Source: Haloferula luteola (GTDB lineage Bacteria > Verrucomicrobiota > Verrucomicrobiia > Verrucomicrobiales > Akkermansiaceae). Taken from it: DNA of 64,000 nt. A model generated the notes under the pieces. That model saw only the letters and a list, made by a program, of their open reading frames with translations, made no database searches and was not told the DNA's origin. Numbering within the stretch: position 1 is the first letter of the stretch; each line of letters starts with the position of its first letter. The stretch covers positions 62,001 through 126,000 of the forward strand of contig NZ_JACHFD010000005.1 in NCBI RefSeq assembly GCF_014201715.1, in the 5' to 3' direction. Below are positions 22,439 to 30,013 of this stretch, one piece after another. The position numbers were made by a program, and so were the translations under genes.

Positions 22439-23229
22439 TCACCATTGATTCAGAATCCATCGCTGTTCTGGTCCCCTGGCACCAGCCGCAGGTTCAGGCA
22501 GAGTTTGTCGCTGCCTGGGGGAATCACCCTGCTCTGATGTTTCAGCAGGATGAGCATCGCGCCGGCGGCGCCTCCACCAAGAACATCGGAATCCGCCGCG
22601 CGCTGGAGGCCGGCGTGGATGTCCTCATCGTCCTGGATGATGACCTCCGCCCCACGCCTGAGGTTCCCGATCTGGATGTGGTGATTGCCGACCATCTCGC
22701 CTCCTTGAAGCCCCAGCGAGTTTATCCATTCGATCATGTCACCCACCCGCCTAGCCGCGGCACTCCTTACTTTCATGGGGATGTAGAGCTACCAGTGGCA
22801 TGCTCGCTCGGATGGTGGTCAGGCATTCCGGATCGGGATGCAGCTCGCCAACTGGTAGAAGGTGCCTATTCGGACATGGACTTCCTTTCTCAGGGAGAGG
22901 CCATCTTTGGGAACTGGTTTGCCGGGAGTGGAATGAACATCGCGTTTCGCCCTAAACTCTGGTGGCCGTGGTGCCAGTTCGTTGAAGGCGTCGGCCGCAT
23001 GGATGACATCTGGATGTTTTTCATCTGGTGCAAGGAGGCTTACCGCCGGGGACATTGCTTCAGCTTCTGTGGACCGGTGCTGCACCACGCCCGGCAGTCA
23101 GATGTGTTTGCGAACCTCATCCATGAGGCGGCGTTCCTTGAGCAGAATGAGACCGCATGGGCACGCATCGTCCGCTCCGAGTTCACGGAATACTCCGACC
23201 TGCTCAACCTCATCACTTCGCCACAATGA
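22435..23229 (+). CDS. RGP/GT75-like glycosyltransferase
   Basis: 264 residues. A DDD motif (68-70, VLIVLDDDLRPTP) sits after a beta strand, as in GT-A folds. The rest follows the reversibly-glycosylated-polypeptide family: GMNIAF (166-171), RMDDIW (188-193), and HHARQSDVFANL (217-228) with a following EAAFLEQNE. The family's known members are UDP-arabinopyranose mutases and autoglycosylating proteins. Here it stands between a DnaA-like gene and DUF5131, both coupled by ATGA overlaps. A role in virion or surface glycans is inferred. Confidence 0.65.
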   Translation: MITIDSESIAVLVPWHQPQVQAEFVAAWGNHPALMFQQDEHRAGGASTKNIGIRRALEAGVDVLIVLDDDLRPTPEVPDLDVVIADHLASLKPQRVYPFDHVTHPPSRGTPYFHGDVELPVACSLGWWSGIPDRDAARQLVEGAYSDMDFLSQGEAIFGNWFAGSGMNIAFRPKLWWPWCQFVEGVGRMDDIWMFFIWCKEAYRRGHCFSFCGPVLHHARQSDVFANLIHEAAFLEQNETAWARIVRSEFTEYSDLLNLITSPQ

Positions 23230-24170
23230 AGGACTCAAAGATTGAGTGGACCCACCACACCTTCAATCCTTGGTGGGGTTGCGTGAAGGTTTCACCTGGT
23301 TGCCAGAACTGCTATGCAGAGGCCTTCAGTAAGCGAACTGGCCACGCCATATGGGGGACAAACTCCCTTCGTCGCACGTTCGGAGACAAACATTGGAACG
23401 AGCCAAAGAAATGGAACGCCGCTGCTGAAGCCGCAGGCGAACGCAAGCGAGTCTTCTGCGCCAGCATGGCAGATGTATTTGAAGAACGCGCTGACCTCGA
23501 TCCTCATCGCGAGCGTCTTTTCAACCTTATTGTTGAAACCAAATCTCTTGATTGGCTTCTACTCACCAAGCGGCCCGCATTCATGGCGAAATGGATTGGC
23601 GGAACCTCCGGTGCTGGATTCGTTCATCTCGAAGAAGGGGAGGCTTTGGAGAACGTGTGGCTCGGTGTCACTGTGGAAAATCAGGAGCAGGCCATGCACC
23701 GGGTTCCAATCCTTCTGGAGATCCCGGCTCGCGTGCGCTTCCTCTCGTGTGAGCCACTGCTCGGCCCAATTGATCTACGCCACATCGAAGATGCGGATGG
23801 GAACACCTGTGACGCACTCACTGGAAACTGGGGTATTGAGGGGCGCGGTCATACCGGACCCAGCGCACAGCGAATTCATTGGGTGATTGCGGGTGGTGAA
23901 TCCGGCCCAAAATCGCGGCCCATACATCCGGCTTGGGTCCGTAAAATTAGGGATCAGTGCCAGGCTGCCCATGTCCCCTTCTTGTTCAAGCAGTGGGGGG
24001 AATACGCCTATGACCTGGCCAATCCGATCGCAACCAAACATCCGGGAAAGGTCTGCTACCCGCTCGAGCGAGTTGGAAAATCAATGGCAGGCCGGATTCT
24101 CGATTCTCAGGAGCATCTCGAATTCCCATCTGCCAAATCGGCGGCGGAAGGGCATCAGTTCAAATCATAA
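23226..24170 (+). CDS. DUF5131 (phage Gp37/Gp68-like) protein
   Basis: 314 residues from the ATG at 23226, which overlaps the previous stop. The family's start is very clear: SKIEWTHHTFNPWWGCVKVS followed by PGCQNCYAEAFSKR, with a cysteine motif that may hold an iron-sulfur cluster in a TIM-barrel reminiscent of radical SAM proteins. Later blocks are WLLLTKRP, NVWLGVTVEN, RVRFLSCEPLLGPID and WVIAGGESGPKSRP. It is widespread in phages and mobile elements, but the activity is not firmly known. Confidence 0.85.
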   Translation: MKDSKIEWTHHTFNPWWGCVKVSPGCQNCYAEAFSKRTGHAIWGTNSLRRTFGDKHWNEPKKWNAAAEAAGERKRVFCASMADVFEERADLDPHRERLFNLIVETKSLDWLLLTKRPAFMAKWIGGTSGAGFVHLEEGEALENVWLGVTVENQEQAMHRVPILLEIPARVRFLSCEPLLGPIDLRHIEDADGNTCDALTGNWGIEGRGHTGPSAQRIHWVIAGGESGPKSRPIHPAWVRKIRDQCQAAHVPFLFKQWGEYAYDLANPIATKHPGKVCYPLERVGKSMAGRILDSQEHLEFPSAKSAAEGHQFKS

Positions 24171-24195
24171 CGATCAAATCTAGCCATGGATGCCT

Positions 24196-24240
24196 GCCAA
24201 CAAACTCTCGAACGCCGATGGCCAGCAACCCGAAGTGAGC
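24196..24240 (+). repeat. Intergenic motif with attC-like look (copy A)
   Basis: The sequence GCCAACAAACTCTCGAACGC followed by CGATGGCC lies just before a small gene. A related order of blocks (GCCAAC, CTCTGAA, GCGCCCGATGG) lies at 24846-24874, at the end of the next but one gene. The order of blocks recalls one side of integron attC sites. A full attC cannot be drawn. Confidence 0.3.
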
Positions 24241-24244
24241 GCCA

Positions 24245-24562
24245 ATGAAGACTGAATCACCACGAAACTCCCCCGCGAACGAGGGTTGCGCTGCGCCGTC
24301 TGGTTCTGCTCCGTCTCGCATCCCGACCCGCCCACGGTGCGCGCGCTGCCAGCGATACATCACGATCGATACGCACGCCGACAACGATCTATGGGAAGAG
24401 GTGATCGGCGAAAGGTTCGGCCCCGGCTACATCTGCGCAGACTGCTTCACGAGGGCAGCCGATGAGCGGCTGATCGAGTGGGTCGGCCGCGTCCGCTTCA
24501 TGCCGTATAGCCTAGCCTCTCAGATGCGCGTGCAGGCGTCCGCACTTCAGCGCTGGAGGTGA
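24245..24562 (+). CDS. Small zinc-finger protein
   Basis: 105 residues. An odd Ser/Pro/Ala-rich start is followed by two Cys-x-x-Cys pairs (CARC and CADC, about 30 residues apart) with LWEEVIGERFGPGYI between them. Such zinc-ribbon proteins of unknown function are common in mobile DNA. It lies in a stretch of four unrelated small genes before an integron-type integrase. Confidence 0.5.
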   Translation: MKTESPRNSPANEGCAAPSGSAPSRIPTRPRCARCQRYITIDTHADNDLWEEVIGERFGPGYICADCFTRAADERLIEWVGRVRFMPYSLASQMRVQASALQRWR

Positions 24563-24608
24563 GACGCGCGCCCAAGACTCCGAACCTAAACCCCAACTCT
24601 GAACCCAT

Positions 24609-24881
24609 ATGGCAGACGAAATTCAACAAGGACGCTGTAGGGCGTCGAACTCCACCGACTTGTTGGCGGATTTGGTCGCGTTCTCAAATGCTGACCAAAG
24701 GCTAGATTCGCTACTCTCGGATGGCTGCTACCACGGATTCGGTGACGCACGAAGCTGCCCCAATGAGGGATGCGCCGAAGCTGGTGTAGTCCGCGCATGG
24801 TTCGCGCTCCTCGAAGCCGCCTCCGAACTGCGAAAATTTGATTCCGCCAACGCCAGCTCTGAAGCGCCCGATGGGGCATAG
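24609..24881 (+). CDS. Small protein of unknown function
   Basis: 90 residues, acidic and helical (NSTDLLADLVAFSNADQRLD). It has three cysteines near the middle. No family recognised. It resembles gene-cassette proteins in size and isolation. Confidence 0.45.
   Translation: MADEIQQGRCRASNSTDLLADLVAFSNADQRLDSLLSDGCYHGFGDARSCPNEGCAEAGVVRAWFALLEAASELRKFDSANASSEAPDGA
24846..24874 (+). repeat. Motif related to 24196-24223 (copy B)
   Basis: GCCAAC, CTCTGAA and CCCGATGG occur in the same order as in copy A, across the end of a small gene. The likeness is partial, and chance cannot be ruled out from reading alone. Confidence 0.25.
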
Positions 24882-24896
24882 AACGACCGAAAGCTT

Positions 24897-25163
24897 ATGA
24901 TACCAGCACAGCAACGAATGATATTTGCGGCCAAAGCCTTTCTGGAGGCATGCGCCGAGACCGAGGGAGTGAGCCCCAGCGGGTCCCTTCCGGAGCCTTG
25001 TTGCCGGACCCGCGAAGCGGGGAGGCGGCAAGGCGACCCACTAGCTTACGCTTCAGAGCTGGCGTTCTGCTCTCCCGCCGACACAGGAATGCCCCCACCG
25101 CTACCATTACCGGCGCGCAAAAGAGGCTGGATCGTCAATGGGTCGGGCTACGTTTCTTTGTGA
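24897..25163 (+). CDS. Doubtful small gene
   Basis: 88 codons. The first 20 residues (MIPAQQRMIFAAKAFLEACA) look like a real helix, but the rest is low-complexity and covers a GC-rich imperfect hairpin. It may be the remains of a gene disrupted by another sequence. If it is not coding, 24882-25244 is a non-coding stretch that holds only this hairpin. Confidence 0.25.
   Translation: MIPAQQRMIFAAKAFLEACAETEGVSPSGSLPEPCCRTREAGRRQGDPLAYASELAFCSPADTGMPPPLPLPARKRGWIVNGSGYVSL
24995..25034. repeat. Imperfect GC-rich hairpin
   Basis: GCCTTG...GCCG...CCCGC pairs with GCGGGG...GGCGGCAAGGC across a GAAG loop, with small internal bulges. Imperfect long hairpins of this kind recall attC folds or REP-type units. 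No T-tract follows. Confidence 0.4.
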
Positions 25164-25244
25164 TCAGAGATATGGTTTCATGTTCAAACACTGGAAGTGC
25201 GTTGGCCGCGAAAACCCGAAATGCCCACTCAACGAAACCGCAAA

Positions 25245-25466
25245 ATGAACGACACAGAAGAAACCCTCGCCGACCTCACAGACGAACAGTGTGATGCCGT
25301 GAAGCGCCTCATCATCGCCGGGAAGCTCGACTTCGCGATCCACAGCACGAACCCAGGAACTTGGTCGCATGACATCGGGATCTCGGTGGATCACGACGAG
25401 ATGATGGCCGCGCTCCAGGAAGAAACCGCCAAAAAGGCCCGGCGCAAATCTCAGCAGAACGACTGA
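25245..25466 (+). CDS. Small acidic protein of unknown function
   Basis: 73 residues from the ATG at 25245; earlier starts at 25197 (GTG) and 25221 are possible. It is acidic, with a basic tail (ETAKKARRKSQQND). The centre LIIAGKLDFAIHSTNPGTWS is unusual. No family is recognised. Confidence 0.45.
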   Translation: MNDTEETLADLTDEQCDAVKRLIIAGKLDFAIHSTNPGTWSHDIGISVDHDEMMAALQEETAKKARRKSQQND

Positions 25467-25469
25467 TTC

Positions 25470-25514
25470 AACCGCGCCCGCGGTTTATTATACCCATCGT
25501 TAAAATACCCATCG
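25470..25514. repeat. Hairpin and 10-bp direct repeats before the integrase
   Basis: AACCGCG and CGCGGTT (25470-25485) form a 7-bp stem with a 2-base turn and are followed by T/A-rich bases, which may be a weak terminator. ATACCCATCG then occurs twice, at 25490-25499 and 25505-25514, just before the integrase start at 25518. The repeats may be a regulator or recombinase site. Confidence 0.35.
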
Positions 25515-25517
25515 CCG

Positions 25518-26489
25518 ATGAATCGCACGGAAATCCTACAACGTTTTGACCTGATCGCCCGACGTCGAATCGCTCTTTCTACGGAGCGCTCCTATCGTTC
25601 CTGGATCTTGAAATATCTGAAGTTCCTGGTCACGCCTCAGGCGCGGGTTTGTGGGACCTCGGAGGAGAAGATGGAGAGCTTCCTTAGTCGGATGGCGCAC
25701 GCGGAGTATTCAGCGGTGAGCCAGAATCAGGCCTTCAATGCCCTACTCTTCTTTTACCGTCATGTGGTGAAAGTGGAGATTGGGGATGTGTCTGCTTTGC
25801 GCTGCCGCCGGGGGTTTAGGGAGCGCTATGTGCCCACCCAGGCGGAGATCTCGGCGATGTTCTCGAAGTTGACGAACACTCCTACCTACAATGTCCGGCT
25901 GCTTGCGGCTCTGCTGTATGGCTGTGGCCTCCGCGTCAAATCGGCTTGTGAACTTCGGATCAAGGATTTCGACCTCGATCGCATGGTGCTCACCATTCAT
26001 GAGGATAAGGGCGACAAAGATCGCCAAGTGACCATCCCCACCATTCTCCTTCCCGCGCTCCGGCGGCAGCTTGCTCGCGCGTCAGCATTGGCAGAGGTGG
26101 ATGTGGCCGCGCGCCAGCCTGTCCAGCTACCTGGAAGGTTGGATGTGAAATATCCCAAGCGGGAGTTTGAGGTTCGCTGGCATTTTCTTTTTCCCTCTCC
26201 GATGCCCTGCTCCCACCCCCGCACGGGAAAGATCGTTCGTTGGCGCGTCGGGGAGGATGTGATCCAGCGTGCTATCAAACGGGCCTCGGAGGCCGCCGGA
26301 ATTCCTGGCAAGGTCACGCCCCATTGTTTGCGTCACGCCTACTGCAGTGATCTCATGGATGCAGGGCACAGTCCGCGGCGGGTGCAGGAGGCCATGGGTC
26401 ATTCAGATATTCGCACCACCATGGGATACGCTCGCAAGGAATGCCTGAGCCTTCCCAGCCCGTTGGAATCTCTCCGCAGCCACACCTGA
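25518..26489 (+). CDS. Integron-integrase-like tyrosine recombinase
   Basis: 323 residues. The core catalytic residues are present: Arg139 (YGCGLRVKSACEL), Lys164 (DKGDKDR), His269 and Arg272 (HCLRH), His295 (MGHSDIRTTM) and Tyr304. Between them, from about 199 to 250, lies an extra part (QLPGRLDVKYPKREFEVRWH, then FLFPS and RTGKIVRWRVGEDVIQRA) that closely resembles the IntI-specific insertion and its flanks. Mu-like phages do not need such an enzyme, since MuA integrates them. It lies between the early region and head genes, in the same direction as the small genes before it. Confidence 0.75.
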   Translation: MNRTEILQRFDLIARRRIALSTERSYRSWILKYLKFLVTPQARVCGTSEEKMESFLSRMAHAEYSAVSQNQAFNALLFFYRHVVKVEIGDVSALRCRRGFRERYVPTQAEISAMFSKLTNTPTYNVRLLAALLYGCGLRVKSACELRIKDFDLDRMVLTIHEDKGDKDRQVTIPTILLPALRRQLARASALAEVDVAARQPVQLPGRLDVKYPKREFEVRWHFLFPSPMPCSHPRTGKIVRWRVGEDVIQRAIKRASEAAGIPGKVTPHCLRHAYCSDLMDAGHSPRRVQEAMGHSDIRTTMGYARKECLSLPSPLESLRSHT

Positions 26490-26504
26490 CGCAGCCACAC
26501 CTGA
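26475..26504. repeat. 15-bp tandem duplication at the integrase stop
   Basis: CGCAGCCACACCTGA occurs twice head to tail. The first copy ends with the integrase stop codon TGA and the second fills the gap to the next gene. It looks like a slippage event that left the stop in place. Confidence 0.7.
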
Positions 26505-26506
26505 AT

Positions 26507-27019
26507 ATGCAGGTTCGCCTCATCAAAGTATCGGACACCATTGATCCTGACCTCGCTCTCCGGGTGGAGCTCGCGGGGGATAAGGTCGGCTTGCACCGTG
26601 CCATGGGTCTGGGGGTGGTGTCATTGGCAAAGCGCGCATTCCTGCAGCCCGCATTACGGCCCACTGCCTGGCCTGCCAAGAAAGACGGCAGCCCCGCCAC
26701 TCTGCGGAAGAGTGGCACCTTAGCGAAGTCCGTACGGATGGTCTCTGCCACGGCGGGGGAGGCCTTGGTGGGCAGTGATCGCCACTACGCCGCGATTCAC
26801 CAGCTGGGAGGGGAGACGGCACCGCATGTGATCAAGCCGAAGCGGAAGAAGGCGCTCGCCTGGCCTGGGATGAAAGGCGGTCCATTCGCATCTGTGAAGC
26901 ATCCTGGTTCGAAAATTCCGGCTCGCCCCTATCTCCCGTTCTTCCGGGATGGTCGCCCCACCCAACGGGCCATCACGAACATGGAGTCGATCCTCCGTGC
27001 GAAATTGGACAAAAAGTGA
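26507..27019 (+). CDS. Virion morphogenesis protein, Mu gpG-like
   Basis: 170 residues from the ATG at 26507; a start at 26441 would overlap the integrase. The pattern fits the phage virion-morphogenesis (gpG/tail-completion) family: SATAGEALVGSDRHYAAIHQ, then LGGETAPHVIKPKRKKALAW, and a late IPARPYLPFF. In Mu it stands next to MuF; here it stands 4.6 kb away, before the late element and thus outside the late head operon. Confidence 0.7.
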   Translation: MQVRLIKVSDTIDPDLALRVELAGDKVGLHRAMGLGVVSLAKRAFLQPALRPTAWPAKKDGSPATLRKSGTLAKSVRMVSATAGEALVGSDRHYAAIHQLGGETAPHVIKPKRKKALAWPGMKGGPFASVKHPGSKIPARPYLPFFRDGRPTQRAITNMESILRAKLDKK

Positions 27020-27025
27020 TCTCTC

Positions 27026-27054
27026 TGGTCAAAACAGTCCAATAGGTCCGCTGG
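27026..27054 (+). promoter_or_regulatory. Shared 29-bp late element, copy for rightward head-tail operon
   Basis: The same 29 bases as at 12189-12217 on the opposite strand (ending AATAGGTCCGCTGG). It ends 32 bp before the GTG of the protease/scaffold gene. It is probably a late promoter or the site of a late activator. The AT-rich bases right before the gene start (CATATC) could be a -10 region, which would give a leaderless or nearly leaderless transcript. Confidence 0.75.
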
Positions 27055-27086
27055 CGTGGAATCTCTCGTGATACGGTTTCCATATC

Positions 27087-28055
27087 GTGCCGACCGTCAC
27101 CCTCGCCACCCTGATTGAGCCGATCGCTCTGGCCACCCCGAATGAAACGGGTCGCATTCCCCTTCCGGAATCACTCGTCATTGCCAAGTGGGGAGAGAGC
27201 CGGGATCTCGAGGGCCGCCCCGTCATCGTGAATGAAAAGACGGTCGCGGTGCTTGCAGGGAATCAGGCGCGACTTGGGAAGAATGAGATCGCCCTCGATT
27301 TCGAGCACAATACTTTCCGCAAGGACCTCCCGGAACCGAAGCCAGTCGCAGCCTATGGAGCGCTTTCGGTGATGGAAGGGGTGGGCATCGTTTGGACTCC
27401 AGCTGCAGATTCTTGGACTCCGGAGGGCACCAAATTTTACACCGGGAAGCATTACCGGGACCTGTCTCCTACCGTTCACCGGGATGCGGATGGCGTAGTG
27501 ATCGGACTGCATTCGGTCGCTCTCACTCGTGCTGGCCAGATCGATGATCTGCGCGCCTACGCCACCGCCATGTCCGCAGAGGCATCGCCACTCTCCACAG
27601 ATACCACTCCCACCACCATGGACACCAACCATTCCGCCATCCTCGCCAAGCTCCTCAATGTTTCCACGGATGATCTGAACTCCATGAAGGAGGAGGACAT
27701 CGTGGCCAAGTTCGACGCACTCTCAAAGCCGGATGCCCCAGAGAAAGAAGAGACCACCCCAATGAATGCGGATGCTCTCTCTGCCCGCATCGATCTGCTG
27801 GAAAAGCGGAATCTCCTGTCCGAGGCAAAGCTCGCGGGCAAGGCCATCCCATTCTCCGCTGAGGCGGCTGAGGCTCTCCCGCTCTCCACACTGAAGACGG
27901 TGCTGAAGGACCTGAAGCCGGGCGAGGTTCCGACAGCCGCCGCAACCTCCAAACAGCATGGAGATGAAGGCCGCCCTAAAGCCCTCAGCGCTGAAGAGTC
28001 GGAGGTGATCAAGCAGCTCGGCATTTCCGAGGACGAATACCGCAAGACCGCCTGA
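27087..28055 (+). CDS. Head protease/scaffold, Mu protein I-like
   Basis: 322 residues from a GTG start. The protease part (1-155) has the family's blocks: IALDFEHNTF, GKHYRDLSPTVHRDADGVVI, and HSVALTRAGQI. The C-terminal half is acidic and helical (SARIDLLEKRNLLSEAKLAG), as in a scaffold. In-frame ATGs at about 27618 and 27762 could give a free scaffold as with Mu Z. It is the first gene of the late structural operon. Confidence 0.85.
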   Translation: MPTVTLATLIEPIALATPNETGRIPLPESLVIAKWGESRDLEGRPVIVNEKTVAVLAGNQARLGKNEIALDFEHNTFRKDLPEPKPVAAYGALSVMEGVGIVWTPAADSWTPEGTKFYTGKHYRDLSPTVHRDADGVVIGLHSVALTRAGQIDDLRAYATAMSAEASPLSTDTTPTTMDTNHSAILAKLLNVSTDDLNSMKEEDIVAKFDALSKPDAPEKEETTPMNADALSARIDLLEKRNLLSEAKLAGKAIPFSAEAAEALPLSTLKTVLKDLKPGEVPTAAATSKQHGDEGRPKALSAEESEVIKQLGISEDEYRKTA

Positions 28056-28104
28056 TCCTTTCCCCGCTGAATCCTGAATACTGAATCCTAGCACATCTCC
28101 CATC

Positions 28105-28554
28105 ATGGCCTTCAACGCTCCAGAACTTCCCAGCGGTGCCTTCCTGAATCCCGGGCTCGCCGCTGCCACTTCCCTCGCCGCTGGTGAGATCGGTGCCGTC
28201 AATGCGACTGGCAATGCCCTACCCGCAGCGGACACCGCCGGACTCCGGGTTATCGGGCGCTCGGAAGGGGACTTCGATAATGCGGCCGGACTCGCGGGTG
28301 ATGTCGAATCCCTGCTCAAACGTGGCATCTTCAAGTGGGACAACGATCCCACCAACCCAGTCACCATCGCCTCCATCGGGAAGCATTGCTTCGTGAAGAC
28401 CAGCACCTCGGTCTGCGTCACGGCGGGCAGCACCAATAAGGTCATCGCAGGCGTGGTCGTCCGAATCGATTCGGATGGCGTCTGGGTGGATACCACGAAC
28501 TCCTCCGCCATTGAGGACGCGATCGACCTCGCCGTTGCCGAGGCTGGTGCCTGA
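28105..28554 (+). CDS. Small head protein, decoration-like (DUF2190-like)
   Basis: 149 residues. The pattern LAAGEIGAVNATGNALPAAD and VIGRSEGDFDNAAGL, ending in an SSAIEDAIDLAVAEAGA tail, fits small capsid-associated proteins that stand between protease/scaffold and capsid genes in Mu-like phages. Some members are cement or decoration proteins. The family call is by likeness and place. Confidence 0.6.
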   Translation: MAFNAPELPSGAFLNPGLAAATSLAAGEIGAVNATGNALPAADTAGLRVIGRSEGDFDNAAGLAGDVESLLKRGIFKWDNDPTNPVTIASIGKHCFVKTSTSVCVTAGSTNKVIAGVVVRIDSDGVWVDTTNSSAIEDAIDLAVAEAGA

Positions 28555-28596
28555 TCCGCCGCCCCTGAAATCTGAACCTCCCTTCCATCTCCGGTT

Positions 28597-29505
28597 ATGC
28601 AAATCAACAAAGCCGCCCTTGCCGCCCTCTTCCGTGGATACCGTGTCATCTATGATGCCGCCTTCCACGGTTCCGCTCCAGAGAGCACGGACCTCTACAT
28701 GGTCACCCAATCGAATGCCGCTGAAGAGCTTTACCACTGGCTGGGAGCATTTCCCGGCATGAAGAAGCTCGTCGGAGAGGTGGTCATTGAGAATGTCGCC
28801 GCAAACAAGTTCGCCATCGCCAACGAGGAGTTCGAGTCCACCGTGAGCGTGAAGCGTGCGGACATTGAGCGGAACGCCGCTGGCATTTACAATCCGCTGT
28901 TTTCGGGCATGGGTGCCGCCGCTGCGGAGCACCCGGATGAGATGCTGGCATCCCTGCTTGAAAATGCCTTCACGGATAAGGACTATACCGGCACCGCATT
29001 CTTCGCCGCGAACAAGCCTCACGAGCCCGGGAACAACAAGAGCACCAAGTTCACCAACAAGGGCACCAAGAAGCTGGCCGCATCATCCTACTCGGAGGCC
29101 AAGGCTGCGTTTAAGAGCCTCAAGAATGCTTACGGTCGCCCCATGGGGATCGGCCGGAATCTGACTCTCGTAGTTTCTCCTGACAAGGAGGACGCCGCGC
29201 GCGAGATCCTCGTAGCCACTCGGAATGCGGCGGGAGCGGACAACATCCACCAAGGCACTGCCACTCTGAAGGTTCTCTCCCGACTGTCTGGTGAGGCATG
29301 GTTCCTCATGGACCTCAGCCGCCCGGTTCGGCCCTTCATCCTCCAGAAGGAGGTGCCTATTGAGTTCAATTCCCTCACCACGGAAGAGTCGGACCATGTC
29401 TTCCTGAAAAAGGAATACCTCTATCAGGCATACGGGCGCTACAACGCAGGCTACGGTTTGCCCCAGCTCGCCTGGGGATCGGACGGCACTACGGACCCAT
29501 CATAA
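28597..29505 (+). CDS. Major capsid protein, Mu gpT-like
   Basis: 302 residues. The family's pattern is clear: NKAALAALFRGYRVIYDAAF, then FPGMKKLVGEVVIENVAANK, SVKRADIERNAAGIYNPLFS, and the late TTEESDHVFLKKEYLYQAYG. It forms the HK97-fold shell. A strong terminator follows it, so its level can exceed that of the following tail genes. Confidence 0.9.
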   Translation: MQINKAALAALFRGYRVIYDAAFHGSAPESTDLYMVTQSNAAEELYHWLGAFPGMKKLVGEVVIENVAANKFAIANEEFESTVSVKRADIERNAAGIYNPLFSGMGAAAAEHPDEMLASLLENAFTDKDYTGTAFFAANKPHEPGNNKSTKFTNKGTKKLAASSYSEAKAAFKSLKNAYGRPMGIGRNLTLVVSPDKEDAAREILVATRNAAGADNIHQGTATLKVLSRLSGEAWFLMDLSRPVRPFILQKEVPIEFNSLTTEESDHVFLKKEYLYQAYGRYNAGYGLPQLAWGSDGTTDPS

Positions 29506-29527
29506 TCTGCTGCTTCACCCTCTACAC

Positions 29528-29573
29528 ACCCGGCGGGGCGGGAGCGCCGCTCCCCACACTCCGCCGGGTTTTC
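29528..29573 (+). terminator. Nested hairpin terminator after the capsid gene
   Basis: ACCCGGCGG (29528-29536) and CCGCCGGGT (29561-29569) form a 9-bp stem. Inside it GGGAGCG (29540-29546) and CGCTCCC (29548-29554) form a second hairpin. A TTTTCTTTCC tract follows. It lies between the major capsid gene and the next structural gene. Confidence 0.75.
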
Positions 29574-29584
29574 TTTCCTGCATC

Positions 29585-30004
29585 ATGCCCTACATCACCC
29601 AGGATGACATTGAGCCAAAGCTGCCGCCTGCCTTCATCACCGAAGCCTTGGATGATGACGGAGATCAGCGGCAGGATCCCGGTCTGTGGGAAAAGATCGA
29701 AGCAGATGCGGCCAATGACATTGACGGCATTCTTGGCCAGCGCTTCGCCGTCCCCTTCGCGGAGCCGATTCCTGCAATCGTCAAGTCCGCGGCTAAGATT
29801 TTCGTACTGGCCACCCTCTACTTCCGCCGGGGCAAGTCCCCGAACCCCTGGGAAACGCCCGCCAAGGAAATGACCGAGAAGCTTGGCCGCATCGCCAATG
29901 GGGAAGAGCCCCTCACTCCCGACATCAATCGCAAAAAGGATTCCGTTGCAGCCATCACGGAACCCGCCAAGACCACCGCCACGGACGGACGCCTAGCCTA
30001 CTAG
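29585..30004 (+). CDS. Head-tail connector, Mu gp36-like (DUF1320)
   Basis: 139 residues. The start (MPYITQDDIEPKLPPAFITE, then ALDDDGDQRQDPGLWEKIEA) and the block IDGILGQRFAVPF fit the DUF1320 family, which stands after the capsid gene in Mu-like phages and probably helps join head and tail. Confidence 0.75.
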   Translation: MPYITQDDIEPKLPPAFITEALDDDGDQRQDPGLWEKIEADAANDIDGILGQRFAVPFAEPIPAIVKSAAKIFVLATLYFRRGKSPNPWETPAKEMTEKLGRIANGEEPLTPDINRKKDSVAAITEPAKTTATDGRLAY

Positions 30005-30013
30005 ATCACCCTC

